Below are positions 7,350-22,300 of a stretch of 32,611 bases of DNA, in pieces. Made by a program: the position numbers and the translations under genes. Where the stretch lies: NCBI GenBank assembly GCA_020426505.1, contig JAGQPX010000219.1, positions 1-32,611 of the forward strand, written 5' to 3'. The notes beneath the pieces were generated by a model. It was not told the DNA's origin and made no database searches. It saw only the letters and a list, made by a program, of their open reading frames with translations. The stretch is from Planctomycetaceae bacterium. GTDB lineage: Bacteria > Planctomycetota > Planctomycetia > Planctomycetales > Planctomycetaceae. Position 1 is the stretch's first letter. Every line of letters begins with the position of its first letter.

Positions 7350-10300
7350 ATGGTCCTCACCAGTTGGCTACGGATGTTCCGAAACCGGATGCAGTGGCAT
7401 TCGTTTTACAACAGACGCTCCAAGCGGAGGAAGACGCAAGCGAACATCGCTTCCCAGGTCGACATTCTGGAGCGAAGGGAGATGCTCTCGGCGGTCACTG
7501 TCGATGACACGAATCTCCCGGCGATGAACCCGGCCGTGGGCAATGTATCTCCCAATTCCCTCTCGCATCATCTGCTTCCGACTGAGCAGGCGACGGATAC
7601 GGTCACGCTAAACTTCGACAACGGTACGAATCCACTGGGGATCCCCACAGCTGATGTCGTGTTTATCGTTGACGAGTCCGGATCGATGGGTGGCGAACAT
7701 GCCTGGATCAGTGAAGTGGCGGCGGAACTGGAAGCTTCACTCGAATTTGCGGGGATCACAAATAACAGATTCGCACTGGTTGGCTATTTGGACCAAGGGA
7801 GTATCTTCAATACTGCGCCAGCCAAGTTCCAAGTGTCGATCTACGATGCTGCTGGAAATCAGGTCGGATCGACGGCTGTCATCAAGGATGAGTATAAGGA
7901 TGATGGAGGATCGAATTCCGGCTATGTGCCACTGGAATTCACTCTTCCCTCGGACGGCACATATTACGCTGTCATTGAAACGGAAGCACTTGATTCTCAG
8001 GCTCTGATTTCGATCGAGGCTGAGAACTATCATGGCTCAGCCACTGGTTTTGAGGGCGATAGTTGGCAGGTTGTTGACAACTACAGTTCCTCTTCCGGCA
8101 AACAGGTCGCAGCGGTCGTCGACGACGGGACCTCCTACGATGACACAGAACTCAATGATGCGCCTCGACTCGACTATACGGTCGACCTGGTCGAGACCGG
8201 AAATTACCACGTCTGGCTGCGAGGACAGGAAGGAAACATATCGGGCACGAGTGACGAGGTTCATGTCGGTTTGGACGGGGATGTCGTGACGCGGAACGGG
8301 TTCGATCTGTTTGACAGCCATCTCGGTTGGATGAAGGCTTCTGGAACCCTGAGTGTGACGACGACCGGTCAAAAGACGTTGAGTTTGTGGATGGGCGAAG
8401 ACGGCGTGGCGATCGACAAGATTGTGCTGACGAAGGCTCCTTCGACCAGCTACAAGCCGACTGGGATGGGACCGACGGAGAGTGTGCGGGCGACGCCGTC
8501 CAGTCCGTTCCAACAGAACACAAGTTCGCTGCAGTACGGCTTTGTCGTGCAGGACGCTTCGGCTGACGTCACGAATGCGGCTCTCAGTTTGAACACGCTG
8601 TCCAAAGGCGTGCTAACAACCAGCTCGAATCCGCATACGTACACGTTTACGCTGGCGAGTGCGACGGAGTTGTTCTTTGAATCGGTGCTCACGGACGGTC
8701 ATCATCGGTGGACACTGACAGACTCGAGTGGGGATGTCGTCTCAGATCGTGCGTTCGATGCGGGCGACCTGCTGGTCTCAGCGGCAGCCGACACTTACAC
8801 GCTGACAATCGAGGCAACCGATGACGTGGCATCGCCGTATGGGTTCCGATTGTTGGATCTCTCGGCGGCCACAGCCATCACGGCAGGAACGCAGGTCTCG
8901 AATGGCAGCTTCGCGCCGGTGACAGGAAGTGCGGTCTACGAACTCAGTGCCACAGCGGGCGACCGGTTGTATTTCAATGCTCAGTCCTGGGACGGACCAA
9001 GTGATGGTCGTTGGAGATTGGTGGACGCTTCGGGAGCCGTGCTGATCGACCGAGCGCTGAGTGAGAACCAAGATATTGTGACCGTCTCGTCGACGGACGA
9101 CTACTGGCTGATCGTCGAGGGCGGCACCTCAGACACATCCACATCACGTAGTTACTCGTTCACCGTCGAGAATCTGGGGAACGTCAGCAGTGCGACGACA
9201 GCAGCAACGCTGAATACGACCACGACACTGAGTGACACGACCGGTTCGATCACCACGTCCGGTGAACAGCAGCATTACACCTTCACGCTCGCTGCGGATG
9301 ACCTGTTGCAGCTGGATTCACTGACGGATGCGACCGACCTGGTCTGGTCACTCACCGGTCCTGCGGGAACTGTCATCGACGGCCAGACTTTTGCTGACGG
9401 GAATCAGGTTCTGCCACTGGCGGCTGGCAGCTATACGCTGAGCGTGGATGGGGTCGAAGATGCAACGGGGAGTTTCTCGTTCCGCCTGAATGACCTGTCG
9501 GCCGTGGCCACGTCGATCACTCCTGACACGGCGGAAACGGAGACCCTCGACCCGGCGAGTGAATCGCATGTCTATTCATTGGCGGTTGCGGCTGGTGACA
9601 AGTTTTCCTTTGACAGTCAGTCCTGGAATGGATCGGCCGCCGGCCGCTGGAAGCTGGTCGATCCGAATGGTTATGTGCTGTTTGACGAAGCGTTGTCAGA
9701 TGATCACGGGACTCGTGAGTTGCACGTGAGCGGGACCTACTTCCTGTTGATTGAAGGAGACGATGCCGACACGGGCACTCCTCAGTATACGGTGGAAGTG
9801 GTCACCGAAACGGGTGCGGCTCCCTTCGCATTGAATCAGGCGACCAGCGGTGAAATCGCTGTGGCCAGCGAGCAGGACACCTACAACTTCACGCTGGCAT
9901 CTTCGGCCCAGCTGTACTTCGATGCGCTGACCAACAACTCGGCCATCCGCTGGTCGTTGACAGATTCGTCAGGGACGGTCGTCAACCAACGGGCATTCAC
10001 CGCCTCGAATGCGAACGGGGTCGCGGATGCCGATGTGGTCCTCGATTTGGCAGCCGACACATACACGTTGACGATCGATGCGGACACGGGCGTCACCGGT
10101 CACTACGGCTTCCGGCTGCTCGATCTGGCAACGGCGGCCACTGCGATCACGTCCGGTGCCGTGACATCCAGTCGGCTAAACTCCAGCGCCCAGACCAACG
10201 TCTATTCCATCACGGCGACGGCCGGTGATCGGCTGCATCTCCAGTCACTGACATGGGACGGGACGGCTGATGCCCGTTGGCGACTAGTGGACAACAGCGG

Positions 10301-13300
10301 CACTGTCGTCGAAAACGGATCGCTCTCAGAGGGGGCGGGAGCCGTCACTCTGACTGCTGGCGGCACCTATACTTTGCTGATGGAAGGAGACAGTGCGGAC
10401 GGCGTCCTTGTGCGCGAAGTACAGTTCCAGGTCGATCTGGAGTCGGTCGTCTCAACACAGGCACTGACACTCGGCGCACAGACAACAGGGACGGTGTCGA
10501 CAGCCGGTGATCTCCATGAATACACATTCGACGGTACGGCCGGTCAGCAACTGCTCGTCGACTTCTCGGACGCCGATACGACGGACCACTTCCTGCGTTT
10601 GCGTGGCCCGCAGGGTGACATCCTGATTGATGTCTCACATGACAGCTCGAATGTGTCGAATCAGGTCACCACGCTCACACTGACCGAGACCGGCACCTAT
10701 CAGTTAGTTGCGGGAGCCGCCACCAGCCAGACGGGCGACTTCACGTTCCAGGTCTCCGTCCGGGACGACATCGTGATGGACGGGGATGCCACCGGAAGTC
10801 TGGATACTGTTGGTGCACGCGAAGTGCACTCGTTTAGCGGACTGGCCGGACAGACGGTCCAGCTTCGACTGGATCCCTGGGGGAATGCGGCCGATCTGGC
10901 GTTTGCCGCTGAGCGGCTTTCGACCGTCGGTGGTACGGAAGACGGTTACAATGCCATTGAACTCGCTGTGGATTTGCTTCAGTTCCGCGAGGATGCGTCC
11001 AAGCATGTGATTCTCATTACAGATGAAGACCGCAAGGTCGGATCTGGCTCGTCCGCCACACTCAGTGGTGTGGAAACCAGGCTTCAGAATGCGGGAATCA
11101 CTTGGCATTCGATCGTCAACTCCACGATCGACACGGTCGCGGACAATCCGAATGTCGGTGAGACGGATCATGCGCTGGGGATTGAAGGTGATGCCACGAA
11201 TTCCCTTGCGTTCTTCGTGGATGGTACAGGCGGATATGACGTCGTTCAAAGTGGAGGTGTGACGTTCAATTCGACAGGAGACGCAAGTCAAACGGAATCG
11301 GAGTACATTGACCCGACGTTTGATCGCAACGGCACCGTCTGGGATCTGAATCAATTGCGTGCCGGGGGTTCGACCGGTGCCAGTTTTGCGGCGGCTCTGT
11401 CATTCTCCAAAGCCTTTGTCGATGTCGTGACGGACAATGTTCGTGAAGATTTCGACTATCACCTGATTAGCAGCGACCCACAGGTCTCGTTTGTGATCGA
11501 GGACGAAAGACTGTCGGAGGACTCAGTCGAGTTCGACATCCGCTGGACGGGAGATGGGCAAGGGCACAGCTTCGATTTGCAATTCGTGCGCGAGGATGAC
11601 CATAGCGTGGTACTGGGATCAATCCCCGTGCATTTGACGACGCACTACGTGCGTTTGACGGAAGAGTCGGACTTCGACACGTTCCACAGCGATCCGTTCA
11701 CGATCTCCGCCACGACGGAAGCCGTCTCTCTGCGATTCACCGACCTGCAGTTTGACACAACCGACACGGACGACATCAATGATGCCTTCGAACTGTCGCT
11801 GGTCGATGCGGGCGGCGTGCCCCTGGTCGGCACCATCTTCGAGGGACGTGATGCGTTCTTCAATCTGACCGAAGGCGAGAGCGTCGACTTCGGGGGCGGC
11901 GTGCTGTACGACGCTGTCACCGGCACTGTCACGGTCGATGTGACGCATGTAGCAGCCGGGACAACCGCCACGCTCACGGCCCGATTGATCAACAACGATG
12001 ACGACACGACGACGACCGTTGCCATCGAACCGGTGGCAACGCTGTTGACGACCTCGCCCGTCACGAGTCCCGACACCACGACGCCGCAAGGCACCGACCC
12101 GACGCCCGATCCCGCCGACTTCAATGTGTTGGACGACATCACCACAGACGTGGCGGTCGACTACCACCAGACTTCGTACGCGAACGATGAGACGACATTA
12201 TACGCCGGTTTCGACCTGACGTATGGCGGCACACTCTCCGTTCAGGGGCCGGTCCTTGTGGCAATCAAGAACATCTCGGATGCCTCTGTCAGCGTCGTCG
12301 ATGCGGATGGTGTCACTCCCGCTGGAGACGCCTATTACGACGTGTCGCATCTGCACTTCGGCGGTCCAGTGACGACCTGGGAGAATGGCGAGCTCATCGC
12401 CGGCGCGACGTTGATCTTCGACAACCCCAATGAAGTGCAGTTCGATTATGAGCTGGAGATCCTCGGGCAGACTTATGCGGCTCGGGCGGTCACGATCAGT
12501 GGTAACGCCACGGTCGATGAAGGATCAGAGTACACGCTCAACTTGTCCTCGTCTGATCCCGACAATGACTCAGTCGACTCTTGGGAGATCAACTGGGGCG
12601 ACGGCACGACGGACAACATCGCCAATGATCCCGCGACGGCAACTCATACGTACGTTGATGGGGATAATAACTACACGATTACCGCCAAAGTGATTGACGA
12701 AGATGGGGAGTTCGATTCCAACAGCGTGAATGTGACCGTCAACAACGCGGACCCGACGCTCACGCTCAGTGGAGACACGTCAGTCGATGAAGGCTCCAAC
12801 TACACGCTGAGTTTGAGCGCTATCGATCCGGGTGCCGACACGATCACGAGCTGGACGATCGATTGGGGGGACGGTCCTCCGGAAGTCATCAGCAACAACC
12901 CCTCTTCCGTAACACATACCTACCTCGATGGTCCGGCCACACGCATCATCACGGCCACCGCCACAGATGAAGACGGGACCTACGCTGCTGCCAGCAGCCT
13001 CACCGTGAACGTGCAAAATGTGGCGCCGGTGCCAACGATCGGTGGCGATGCGTCCGTGTTGATCGACCAGCTCTTCACGCTCGATCTTTCCGTCTCGGCC
13101 GATCCGGGAGACGACACGATTGACGAATGGACCATCGACTGGGGTGACGGCGGCAGCCCCCAGGTCGTGCCGGGGAATCCGTCGTCGGTGACGCACCTCT
13201 ACGGCACCACCGGCAACTACACGATCACGGCGACGGTCACTGATGATGATGGTGACTGGACGGCGACACCGCATGACGTCGAAGTGCGGGGCGTGCAGCT

Positions 13301-16300
13301 GGTCGAGGGGACGAACTTCGTGGTCGATCACACGATCGACTTCGAGGTCCCGGCCAATCCGGAGTCGGTCACGCTCTACTATGCCAACCTGATCTTTGAC
13401 TATTCCGATCCAGACAGCATCAACGACGCGGCCGAAGTCGCCCTGCTGGATGCGGCGGGGAACCTGCTGGCGGCACCCATCATGCTGGGACGTGATGCGG
13501 CCATCAATGCGACTGAAGGAGAAGACGGTCTGCTCGGCGGGATGACGGATTCGATCGAGACCTCGGGGACCGACGGCTTAGTGACGATTGACCTGACTCA
13601 TCTCACGGCGGGAACCGATGCCAAACTGGTTGTGCGGCTGGTCAACAATGACAGCGACACGCTGACCCGTGTGACGATCGATCCGCTGCTGGACTTCACG
13701 CAGGGTCCGGTGAGCGGTGCGACGAGCACGACTCCGCCGGGGTACACGGCTGATCCCGGACCGGTCGACTTCAATCACCTGACCGACGTGACCAGCGGCA
13801 TCACGGTCGCCTATCAGGAGACGTCGTTCCACGACGACGACAATCTCCTGTATGCGGGAACCACGCTGACCAACGACGCGGGCTTCCAGCTGATCGGCAC
13901 GCTGCTGCTGGTTGTGAAGAACATCAGTCAGCCGACCGTGACTGCGAACAATGGGGACGGTCTCACGCCGCAGGGGGATGCTTATTTCGATCTGTCACAT
14001 CTGCTGTTTGGCAGTCCGACCGATGCCTTCAATCCGGGAGACGTGCTGGACGGCTTTGATCTGACGTTCCACAACCCGAACGAAGTGCGGTTCGAATACG
14101 ACCTGGAAGTTCTGGGGCACATCAATCAGGCGCCGAACTATCAGAATGCGCCCGAAACCCAAGTCGCCCTCGGCAACACGTGGACACTCGGCACCACGGC
14201 GACCGATCCGGACGGAGACACGGTGACGTACTCGGTCGTCGGCGCCCCCACGGGTGTGACGGTCAACTCAACGAACGGCACGGTCAGCTGGACACCGGCG
14301 GCAGGTGACGTCGGGCTGCATCAGGTGGTTCTGCGGGCTACCGATCCGTACGGACTGAGCGACGATCTGGTGCTGACGGTCAGCGTGTACGACGGGGTGC
14401 CCAACCGCACCCCTTACTTCACGACCAGCCCGGTCGTCGATGCGTTCGCGAACACGGCCTACACCTACGACGCCGATGCGGCCGATCCGGATGGGGACGT
14501 GCTGACGTACTCCGTGGTCTCCGTGACAGTCGACGGCCAGCCCGGCTACACGGTGACCGGCTTCGACATCGATCCGGCGACCGGGATCGTCGACTGGACA
14601 CCCCCCGGCGAGTTGCAGGGAGAATCACTCTCGGTCGTCCTGAAAGCGGACGACGGCCGCGGCGGCACCTCGCAGCAGCCCTACACCCTCCTCGTCCACG
14701 AAGACCCACTCAACCGTCCGCCGGTGATCGTCAGTGACCCGGATCGCTTCTTCCAGCTATCCACCCCTGTCTTCGGTCCGTTCGTAGGCAATGTTGATCC
14801 TGAGTCGCTGCCACTGCGACTGGAAGCGGGCGAAACCTCGGACGAGACGCTGACGCTGACCTTCGACGCTCTGACTCTGCAGACCACGGTCGATATCGTG
14901 TTCGTGGTGGATGAGTACGCTTCCATGCAAGCCGAGCAGGACTGGCTGGAGCAGACCATTCTGGATCTTGATGCAACGCTGGTAGCCGCCGGGATCACTG
15001 AGAACCGCTATGCACTGGTGGGCTTTGCGGGTGCCAATTCCGCGAGTGGACGCATTCTGACGGTCAACGGCAACAACTGGGGCACGGCGGCCGAGATCGC
15101 CAACCAGACGAACTTCCTCGCCCATGACGGGTCGGGACAGCACGAAGGCTTTGAAGGGATCGACTTTGCCCTCGACAACCTCACCTTCCGACCCCTTATT
15201 GATTCACACATCGTTCTCGTCACCGACCGGTCCCAGGGAGACATTGTGCTTCCACTGACCGAAACCCAGCTGTATCAGGACCTGGATCAGGGGGGCCACA
15301 CGCTGCATTCACTCGTGCCGGTTGACATTGAGAATCGGGGCACGACGGCCCTGGGGCTCAGCGGTTTCGGTTTGGACGAGTCCACGGAACTCACGGTCGA
15401 CAGTTTCGTCGAACCGACAGGACATGACGTCAACCACGTCTTCACCGCCACGCCGGGCGGTCTCGTCAAACCGTATGCTTTTCCCGCTGATCCGGCGGCC
15501 GGATACGACCTGCAGCCGCTTCTCCGCTTCGCTCCCCAGGAAGATTGGGTGGGGAGTACGTCATTCACCTACACGGTGAGCGACGGTGCTGGCACGCTGA
15601 AAAATGGCACTGTCAACGTCAATGTGCTGAACGTCAGCTCGCCCGATCCGTATCCCTTGGACGACTACGCCACGCTGGGAGTCGATCAGGTGGTGGCGAT
15701 CAACTTCCTGCAGAACGACATGAACGTGCCGCAGCCGGAGGCGGACGTGAGTGAGGGGGCCAACAATGCCCACCGCATGAGCGAGTTGGTCACGTTTACG
15801 CAGCCGGCTCAGGGAACGGTGACGTTCCTGGATGAATATAGCCGGTACAACCTCAACAACCAGTACTTCCAGGAGTCGAATGTCGGGGCGCAATTCATTT
15901 ACACGCCTCCGGCCGGATTCAGCGGGACGACGTCGTTTACCTACACGCTCAACGGGGGATCGCACGTCGGCACCGTGTCCATCACCGTTGTGGATGACGG
16001 GCAGACCGGCCTGGCGGTCTACGACGAGACGATCGACATTCGCAAGAATGACAGCATCTGGGTCGATGTCCTGGCCAATGACTTCCTGACCAGCGGGGCC
16101 ACACTGCTGGGAGGGGATGCGTTCATTGAGGGAGCCGGTGGAACCTATACGGTTGATGCGGCGCGCTACCTGAGCGCCACCGAGGTCTCCCACACGGGTC
16201 CGCTGGACATTCGTGACGACTATGTCGAGCTGCCCACAATTCTGGGGGGGACCAGTTGGGCCCTGCAGGAACTGACTGCTGGCACAAACGCCACCCAGTC

Positions 16301-19300
16301 ATTTGTGAGTGGACTCTCCGATCAGATTTCGACGGCCGCATTCGCGAACTTTGACCCCTTCAATGTTGACTTGCAGATTTCCGATCCGGCCGTGCAATAC
16401 GAAGTGCTGAACACGCAGATCACCTCGACGCAGGCCATCCTGACAGTCCGCTTCACTGGCGACGGAGTCACGCGGGCATTCGATGCGGACATCCTGCATG
16501 TTGAGAACGGGGGCGCCCTGCTGGGGACCATTCCGGGCATCATCGAAGCAAACACCACTTACGAGTATGACGTCGACGCGGTCGATCTGGATCAGGACAC
16601 GATCACCTATTCGCTGGTCTCGACGACGGTTGATGGGCAACCGGGCTACACGATCACCGGGATGAGCATCGATGCTTCGACCGGACTGCTCAGTTGGAAG
16701 CCGCCGCTGGATTTGGCGGGTGAGACGATCTCGATCACCGTCCGCGCCGAGGACGGCATGGGCGGGACCGATGAGCAAACCTATCAACTGATACTGGCTG
16801 CCGATCCGTCCAACACTGCTCCCGAGATCATCAGCACTCCGGAGACCGCCTTCACCCGTCCGGAGGTGACGCACGGCACGTCCATCGGAGACGTCACGCC
16901 GACGTCACTGACGCTGACGTTACCGCCGGGCGAAACCACGATTGAGCAGCTCAGTCTGGAGACGCATGTCGCCACGACGTCCTACACGGCAGATGTTGTC
17001 TTGATGGTCGACGAGTCGAGTTCCATGGGAGACGATCATTCGTGGTTGCAGCCGATCGTCATGGATCTGGAAACCGAATTGCAGCTCCGCGGGTTCACCG
17101 AAAATCGTTACTCGCTGATTGGATTCGGTAGTACCAGCGTAAGTCCTCTCCGCTTCCTGACTCCGGGTGACCACTGGGGGACTGCGAGCGAAATTTCCGA
17201 TCAGTTCCTCGCCTTGAGGACCGAAGGGGGCTACGAAGATGGCTATGCGGCGATTGAACTGGCGTTGGACAATCTCACGTTTCGGGGGATTGCCTCGAGT
17301 CACTTCATTCTGGTCACTGACGAGCCTCGGGAACCCCAAACTTCAGTCACACGAGCGACTCTCGAGTCTCGCCTCATCCAGGACGGTCATACCTTGCACA
17401 CGATTGTCTCTGCTGGGGATATCACCAATGACGGGGTTCAGGCCCTGGGACATACGTCGATGACCTCTCCAGGCATCGTCTTCGTGGACGGACCAGGTGA
17501 CAGCTACACGGAAGCTCCGATTTCCAACCTCAACATCCCGTCGGGGCCGACGATTTCCGACTATGTCGAATTCGCATTTGCGGTCGGTGGAACGAATTGG
17601 GATGTCGAAGAATTGAAGTTGAGCGGAAGTGCTTCGGAATCACTGGCCCATGCCTTGGTCGATCAGATCTCTCTGCAAGCGGTGGAAGATGCGGAACTCA
17701 TCTTCCAGATCAACGATCCGACGGTGGACTACGAGGTGCTCGCCTTTGATGTCGTGGGTTCCACTGTGACGGTGACCGTGGAGTTTACCGGAGACGGTCG
17801 GCCGCGTGCATTCGATGCCGAATTCGTGAAGGTGAATCAACACGGTGTCATTGTCGGCAGCATCCCGATTGCCCTGCAAAATGGATACGTCTACGACGTT
17901 GATGCGGAGGATCCGGACAACGACGAGTTGACCTACGATCTGACAGGAGAGACACATGGGGCATGGATTGATTCGCTCACAGGACTGCTTTATTGGGATC
18001 CGCCGTCAACCGGTGACTTTACGTTCAACACCGTCGTCACCGACGGACGCGGGGGAGAGGACACGCAAACGTGGACTGTGACCGTCGTCGATGGCACGGG
18101 CAACAACACGGCTCCCACCATCGCTCCGGTCGCACCGCAGACCACTGAATACGAGCAGGAACTGATCGTCCAACTGACGGCCACCGATGTGGATAACGAC
18201 CAACTGGTCTGGCAGCTGGTGGATGACCCCTCTCAGGGCTATCCGCTGCCACAGGGCGTCACGATCGACTGGCAAACCGGCGAACTCCGCTGGACACCCC
18301 ATGCACTGCAACTGGGGACGCACACGATCCGGGCTCGCGTCGTCGATGGACATGGTGGTGAAGCGACTGTCGATGTTTCGGTCACCGTCGTTGAGCCGGT
18401 CATCATCAACACCAACGAGCCACCGATCATCACCTCAACACCTCCCACCACCGTCGTGGTCGGAGAGGACTACCACTACCAGTTGACGGTGACCGACCCG
18501 GACTTCGACACGATCACCGTGAGCATGACGCTTGGTCCAGACCGGGCCGGCATCTGGGCCAACACGGGGCACCTGGTGTGGACGCCCCGCGTCGAGGACA
18601 TCGGAACGCACGCCTTTGCGGTGCAGGCGAGCGATCCGGAAGGGGGCACGGACATCCAATACTTCGAGGTGACGGTCCTGCCGGCAAATGTGGCACCGTC
18701 CTTTGTTTCCACGCCCACCACAGCCACTGGCAGCGGCGTCCTCTGGACGTACGACGCGGATGCCATTGACGGCAACGGGGATGTCCTCACGTACCGCCTT
18801 GACCCCGAGTCTCAGGCTCGCGGCCTGAGTATCGACCCGGCGACCGGTCTGATTTCCTGGACACCCATGTCCGAGGGCGACTACCGCGTAGGGGTGTCAG
18901 CCGTCGATCCACACGGCGCCTTTTCCATTCAGCAGTTTGTGCTAACCGTCAGCGACAATACGCCTCCGACATTTACGTCGATTCCGCAGGGTCCGGCGTT
19001 TGTGGATGAAGAGTGGACCTACACGGTCGTGGTGACCGATCCAGACCCGACTGACATTGTGGTACTCACCTTGGATGCCGACTCGATCGCGCGAGGCATG
19101 GTGCTGGGTGGGGACAACGTGCTGCGGTGGACACCGCCGGTCGAAGGGAGCTTCGAGGTCACGCTCCGGGCGGACGATGGCGAAGGCGGGATCGTCGAAC
19201 AGACCTTCACGCTGCCCGTGCGTGCGTCCGTCGTCGCCAGTCAGCCACCGATCATCACCTCCACTCCGTCCGGCCCGGCGTTTGTGGGTGAAACGTGGAG

Positions 19301-22300
19301 CTATGTGCTGACCGCCACCGATGTCGACAGTGACGATACGGTCCTGACGTATGCGCTGATGTCGCCGACCGGAGTGACGGAGGTCGACTTCGACCCGCCT
19401 ACCCGAACCCTCACCTGGGATCCGACCGCTGTCGGCAGCGAGACATTCACGCTGCGCGTCACGGATGAAGCGGGTTCATGGGCCGAGCAGACCTTCACCG
19501 TCCCGGCGGTCGTCCGCAATCAGCCGCCGGAGATCACGTCCATTCCCACCGGTCCGGCCTTCACGGGTGAGACCTATACCTATCAGGTGGTGGCCACCGA
19601 TCCGAACAGCGACCCGCTCACCTACCGTCTCGATGCGGCCTCAGTGTCAGCCGGCATCTCCATTGATGCCAACGGCCTGCTCAGCTGGGACCCGACAACG
19701 ATTGGGACGTATGCCATCACAATCGCCGTCGAGGACGGACAGGGTGGGTTCGCCACGCAGTCGTTCTCACTGCCGGTCGTCGACCCGCCAACGCCGGGTG
19801 CGAACGAGCCTCCCGAGATCACCTCCACCCCGACCGGCCCGGCCACGGTCGGTCAAGCCTGGAGCTACACGCTCACCGCCACCGACATCGATGACGATGA
19901 TGCACTGCTGATTTACGAGTTGATTTCTCCCACCGGCCATCCGGAGGTCTCCTGGGATTCTGCAACGAACACGGTCACATGGACGGCCGCAGCCGCCGGT
20001 TCACTCGACCTGGTCCTCCGCGTCACTGATCCCGCAGCCAACTACACAGAACAGTTCTTTACGATCACCGCCGTGGATGCGGTCGTCCCGAACGATCCAC
20101 CGGTGATCACGTCGATCCCCACCGGCCCGGCCGTGATTGGTCAACCGTACACTTACGAGGTCGAAGCCTACGATCCGGACGGCGATCCGCTCACCTACTC
20201 GCTCGATCCTGCCTCCCTCGCGTTGGGGATCGGTATCGACGCGGTGACAGGTCAGTTGACCTGGACCCCCACGGCCACCGGCACGACGACGATCGAGGTC
20301 CGCGTGGACGATGGTGCCGGGAACATCACGACCCAGACCTTCGATCTGCCGGTCGTCAATCCTGTCACGACCGGCGGCAACCTGCCGCCCAACATCACCT
20401 CGACTCCCAGAGGTCCTGCCTTCGTGGGAGAGGTGTGGACCTACACGCTCACCGCCACCGACTTCGATGACCCGGACAGTTCCTTGGTCTTCACGCTGGT
20501 AGACCCGACCGGCCACGCCGAAGTCAGTTTTGACGCCGTCACGAGAGTCCTGACTTGGACACCCACCGCTGTCGGCAAACAGGACTTCACGGTCCGCGTC
20601 ACCGATCCGGCCGGGAACTATTATGAACAGTTATTCACCGTCCCGGCTGTCGCAATCGCTCCGAGCGATCTGGCACCCGTGATCCGCTCGATTCCCCCCA
20701 ATCCGACACGGGTCGACCAGAACTACCGTTATGAAGTCGATGCCTTCGATCCCAACGGCGAAGCGCTGACGTACGAACTCGACGCAGCGTCGGTCCAAGC
20801 CGGGATCCAGATCAGTGCCCAGGGAGTCCTCACGTGGCGACCCGATCTGACGGGCGATTACCCGATCACGATCTCTGTGAGTGACGGCACGCTCACGACG
20901 ACACAAGCCTACACGCTCACCGTGTTGCCGCCCGTCACGACGAACACGGGACCGACCATCACGTCCAATCCGACCGGTCCGGCCACACGGGACTTGCCGT
21001 GGCAATACCAAGCCACGGCGACGGATCTCGAAGGCGACACACTCGTCTGGTCATTGGATGTTTCCGCCATCCCGGCATCTGCCCTGAGTGATCTGCAGAT
21101 CAACTCGGCGACCGGACTGGTCAGCTGGACACCCGTCCTGCAGGGAAGCTACACACTCACGCTCATCGTGGCAGATCCATCGGGGGAAGAAAGTCGTCAG
21201 ACCTTCACCTTGTCCGTCCTGGAGAACGCACCGCCGAGAATTACCTCAGATCCGGTGACGAGCGTGGTGCAGGGGCAGACCTACTCCTACGACGTCGAAG
21301 CGACCGACCCCAACAGCGAAGATGCGCCGCTCCTGACGTACACACTCGACCCCGCTTCTTTGGGACGGGGCATGACCATCGACGCCGCCACCGGCCAGAT
21401 CGACTGGTCCCCGACCGCAACGGGAGTGACAAGCGTGCTGGTGACGGTGACCGATCCGGAAGGAGCCTCCGCACAACAACTGTTCGACTTGCAGGTCGTC
21501 GATTCCAATCCGGCCAATAACGATCCTCCGGTCATTCTCTCGCAGATCCGCGAACAGTTGACCGTCGGCTGGCGGCTGCTGCATCAGATCGATGCCACCG
21601 ACGACGACGGCGATTTCCTGACCTACACCCTGCTCAATGCTCCGGCCGGGATGACCATGGACGCGCAGGGTCTCATCGACTGGACCCCCAGCGGCACTCA
21701 GGTCGGTCAGTCGTTCACCTTCACCGTGCAGGTCGACGATGGCTACGTCGCCACGCCCGTCGAGAAATCCTTCACCATCGAAGTCGTCCATGAAGTGGTC
21801 AATGGGGCTCCGTCCTTCACCAGCACACCGTCGACCAATCTGATCGCAGGCACGCCGTACGTCTACGACGCCGACGCGGTCGATCCCGACGGCGACACCA
21901 TCATTTACAGTCTGACGACCGCACCGGACGGAGCCACCATCAACAGCAGCACGGGTGTCATCCAGTGGGTCCCCACCATCGACGATCTGGGTGAGCACAC
22001 GCTCACCGTCCGCGCGACGGACACCTTCGGTGCATCCATCGAACAGTCGGTGACCTTGACGATCCGTGGCACCAATCGTCCGCCGCAGCTCGTGGCGACA
22101 CCTTCCACAATCGCTGTCCTCAATCAACCCTACAGTTACGACTTCGATGCGACCGACCCGGACGGGCATTCCGTCACCTATTCTCCAGGAGCCGGGATGT
22201 CGGTCAGCGGCACCTACACCCTGGATACTGATACGGGTGTCTTCGATTGGACGCCTGACGCACTGGGCGTCCAGACGGTTCAGATCTACATCCACGACGA

